NCBI GenBank assembly: GCA_016218825.1
Contig: JACRCV010000030.1
Location: forward strand, 1 to 39,893
Direction: 5' to 3'
Source of the DNA: Deltaproteobacteria bacterium
GTDB taxonomy: Bacteria; Myxococcota; XYA12-FULL-58-9
Length of the DNA: 39,893 nt
A program made the translations under genes and the position numbers. The notes under the pieces were generated by a model. The model did not search any database. It worked only from the letters and a program-made list of their open reading frames with translations, and was not told where the DNA came from. Positions 39,829-39,893 of the stretch are shown here, one piece after another; position 1 is the stretch's first letter; each line of letters starts with the position of its first letter.

Positions 39829-39893
39829 ATGCGTGGAGTGCTGCGGACCGCATTCGAAAGGCAGAGCGTCGTGGCTGCATGCAAGGCGAGCGG
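39829..39893 (+). CDS. start of an unidentified gene, cut by the window end
   Basis: ATG 39829 is preceded by GGAGG (39819-39823) at a 5-base spacing and a plausible promoter. Only 21 codons are visible (MRGVLRTAFERQSVVAACKA), too few to name it. Codons such as GCA, GAA and AGG are less GC-rich than usual here. Confidence 0.4.
   Translation, partial: MRGVLRTAFERQSVVAACKAS

Overview
This 39.9 kb window is very GC-rich (roughly 70% by eye) and densely packed with genes on both strands. It looks like chromosomal DNA of a myxobacterium or close relative (Myxococcota). The evidence is a Ser/Thr kinase, a sigma-54 activator fused to a kinase-like domain, a PilZ domain of the type common in myxobacteria, many lipoproteins, and a complete Alternative Complex III plus caa3 oxidase locus. 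No tRNA, rRNA, CRISPR array, insertion sequence or phage gene is visible.

Layout. 1-5 kb: a membrane protein of unknown function and a divergent FHA protein, then a tryptophanase (tnaA) divergent from an adenosine deaminase, and a small outer-membrane barrel. 5.0-10.2 kb: acylphosphatase overlapping (GTGA) a 1,630-residue regulator with, in order, a kinase-like domain, an ATPase-like domain, a TPR-like region, GAF, sigma-54 AAA+ and Fis-type HTH. 10.2-22.2 kb, minus strand: one tightly overlapped operon actA-B-C-D-E-F, a small membrane protein, sco, and cytochrome oxidase subunits II, I, III and IV. It makes the quinol:cytochrome c/oxidase supercomplex. A promoter and a perfect 14-bp palindrome sit in front of actA. 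22.4-28.0 kb, minus strand: alaS, a PDZ lipoprotein, and a PilZ protein fused to a degenerate Hsp70-like domain. 28.2-31.8 kb: a small orphan ORF, a secreted metallo-beta-lactamase-fold lipoprotein and a membrane histidine kinase. 31.9-34.4 kb: an orphan HicB-like protein, a CpaF-like protein without a P-loop, a 58-residue zinc-ribbon membrane protein, and trmL. 34.4-37.3 kb, plus strand: sixA, two sigma factors, a candidate anti-sigma factor and a Spy/CpxP-like Met-rich periplasmic protein. 37.3-39.9 kb: a transmembrane Ser/Thr kinase, a lipoprotein, and the start of a gene running off the window.

Themes. (1) Three proteins keep an NTPase or kinase fold but have lost key catalytic residues: the regulator's N-terminal half, the PilZ-Hsp70 fusion and the CpaF-like protein. 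(2) A 70-bp element occurs twice, 29 kb apart. It joins five G-runs to a 10-bp-stem hairpin, and its only three differences fall in predicted loops. (3) Three candidate promoters each carry a perfect palindrome inside or next to the core promoter, including that of the respiratory operon.
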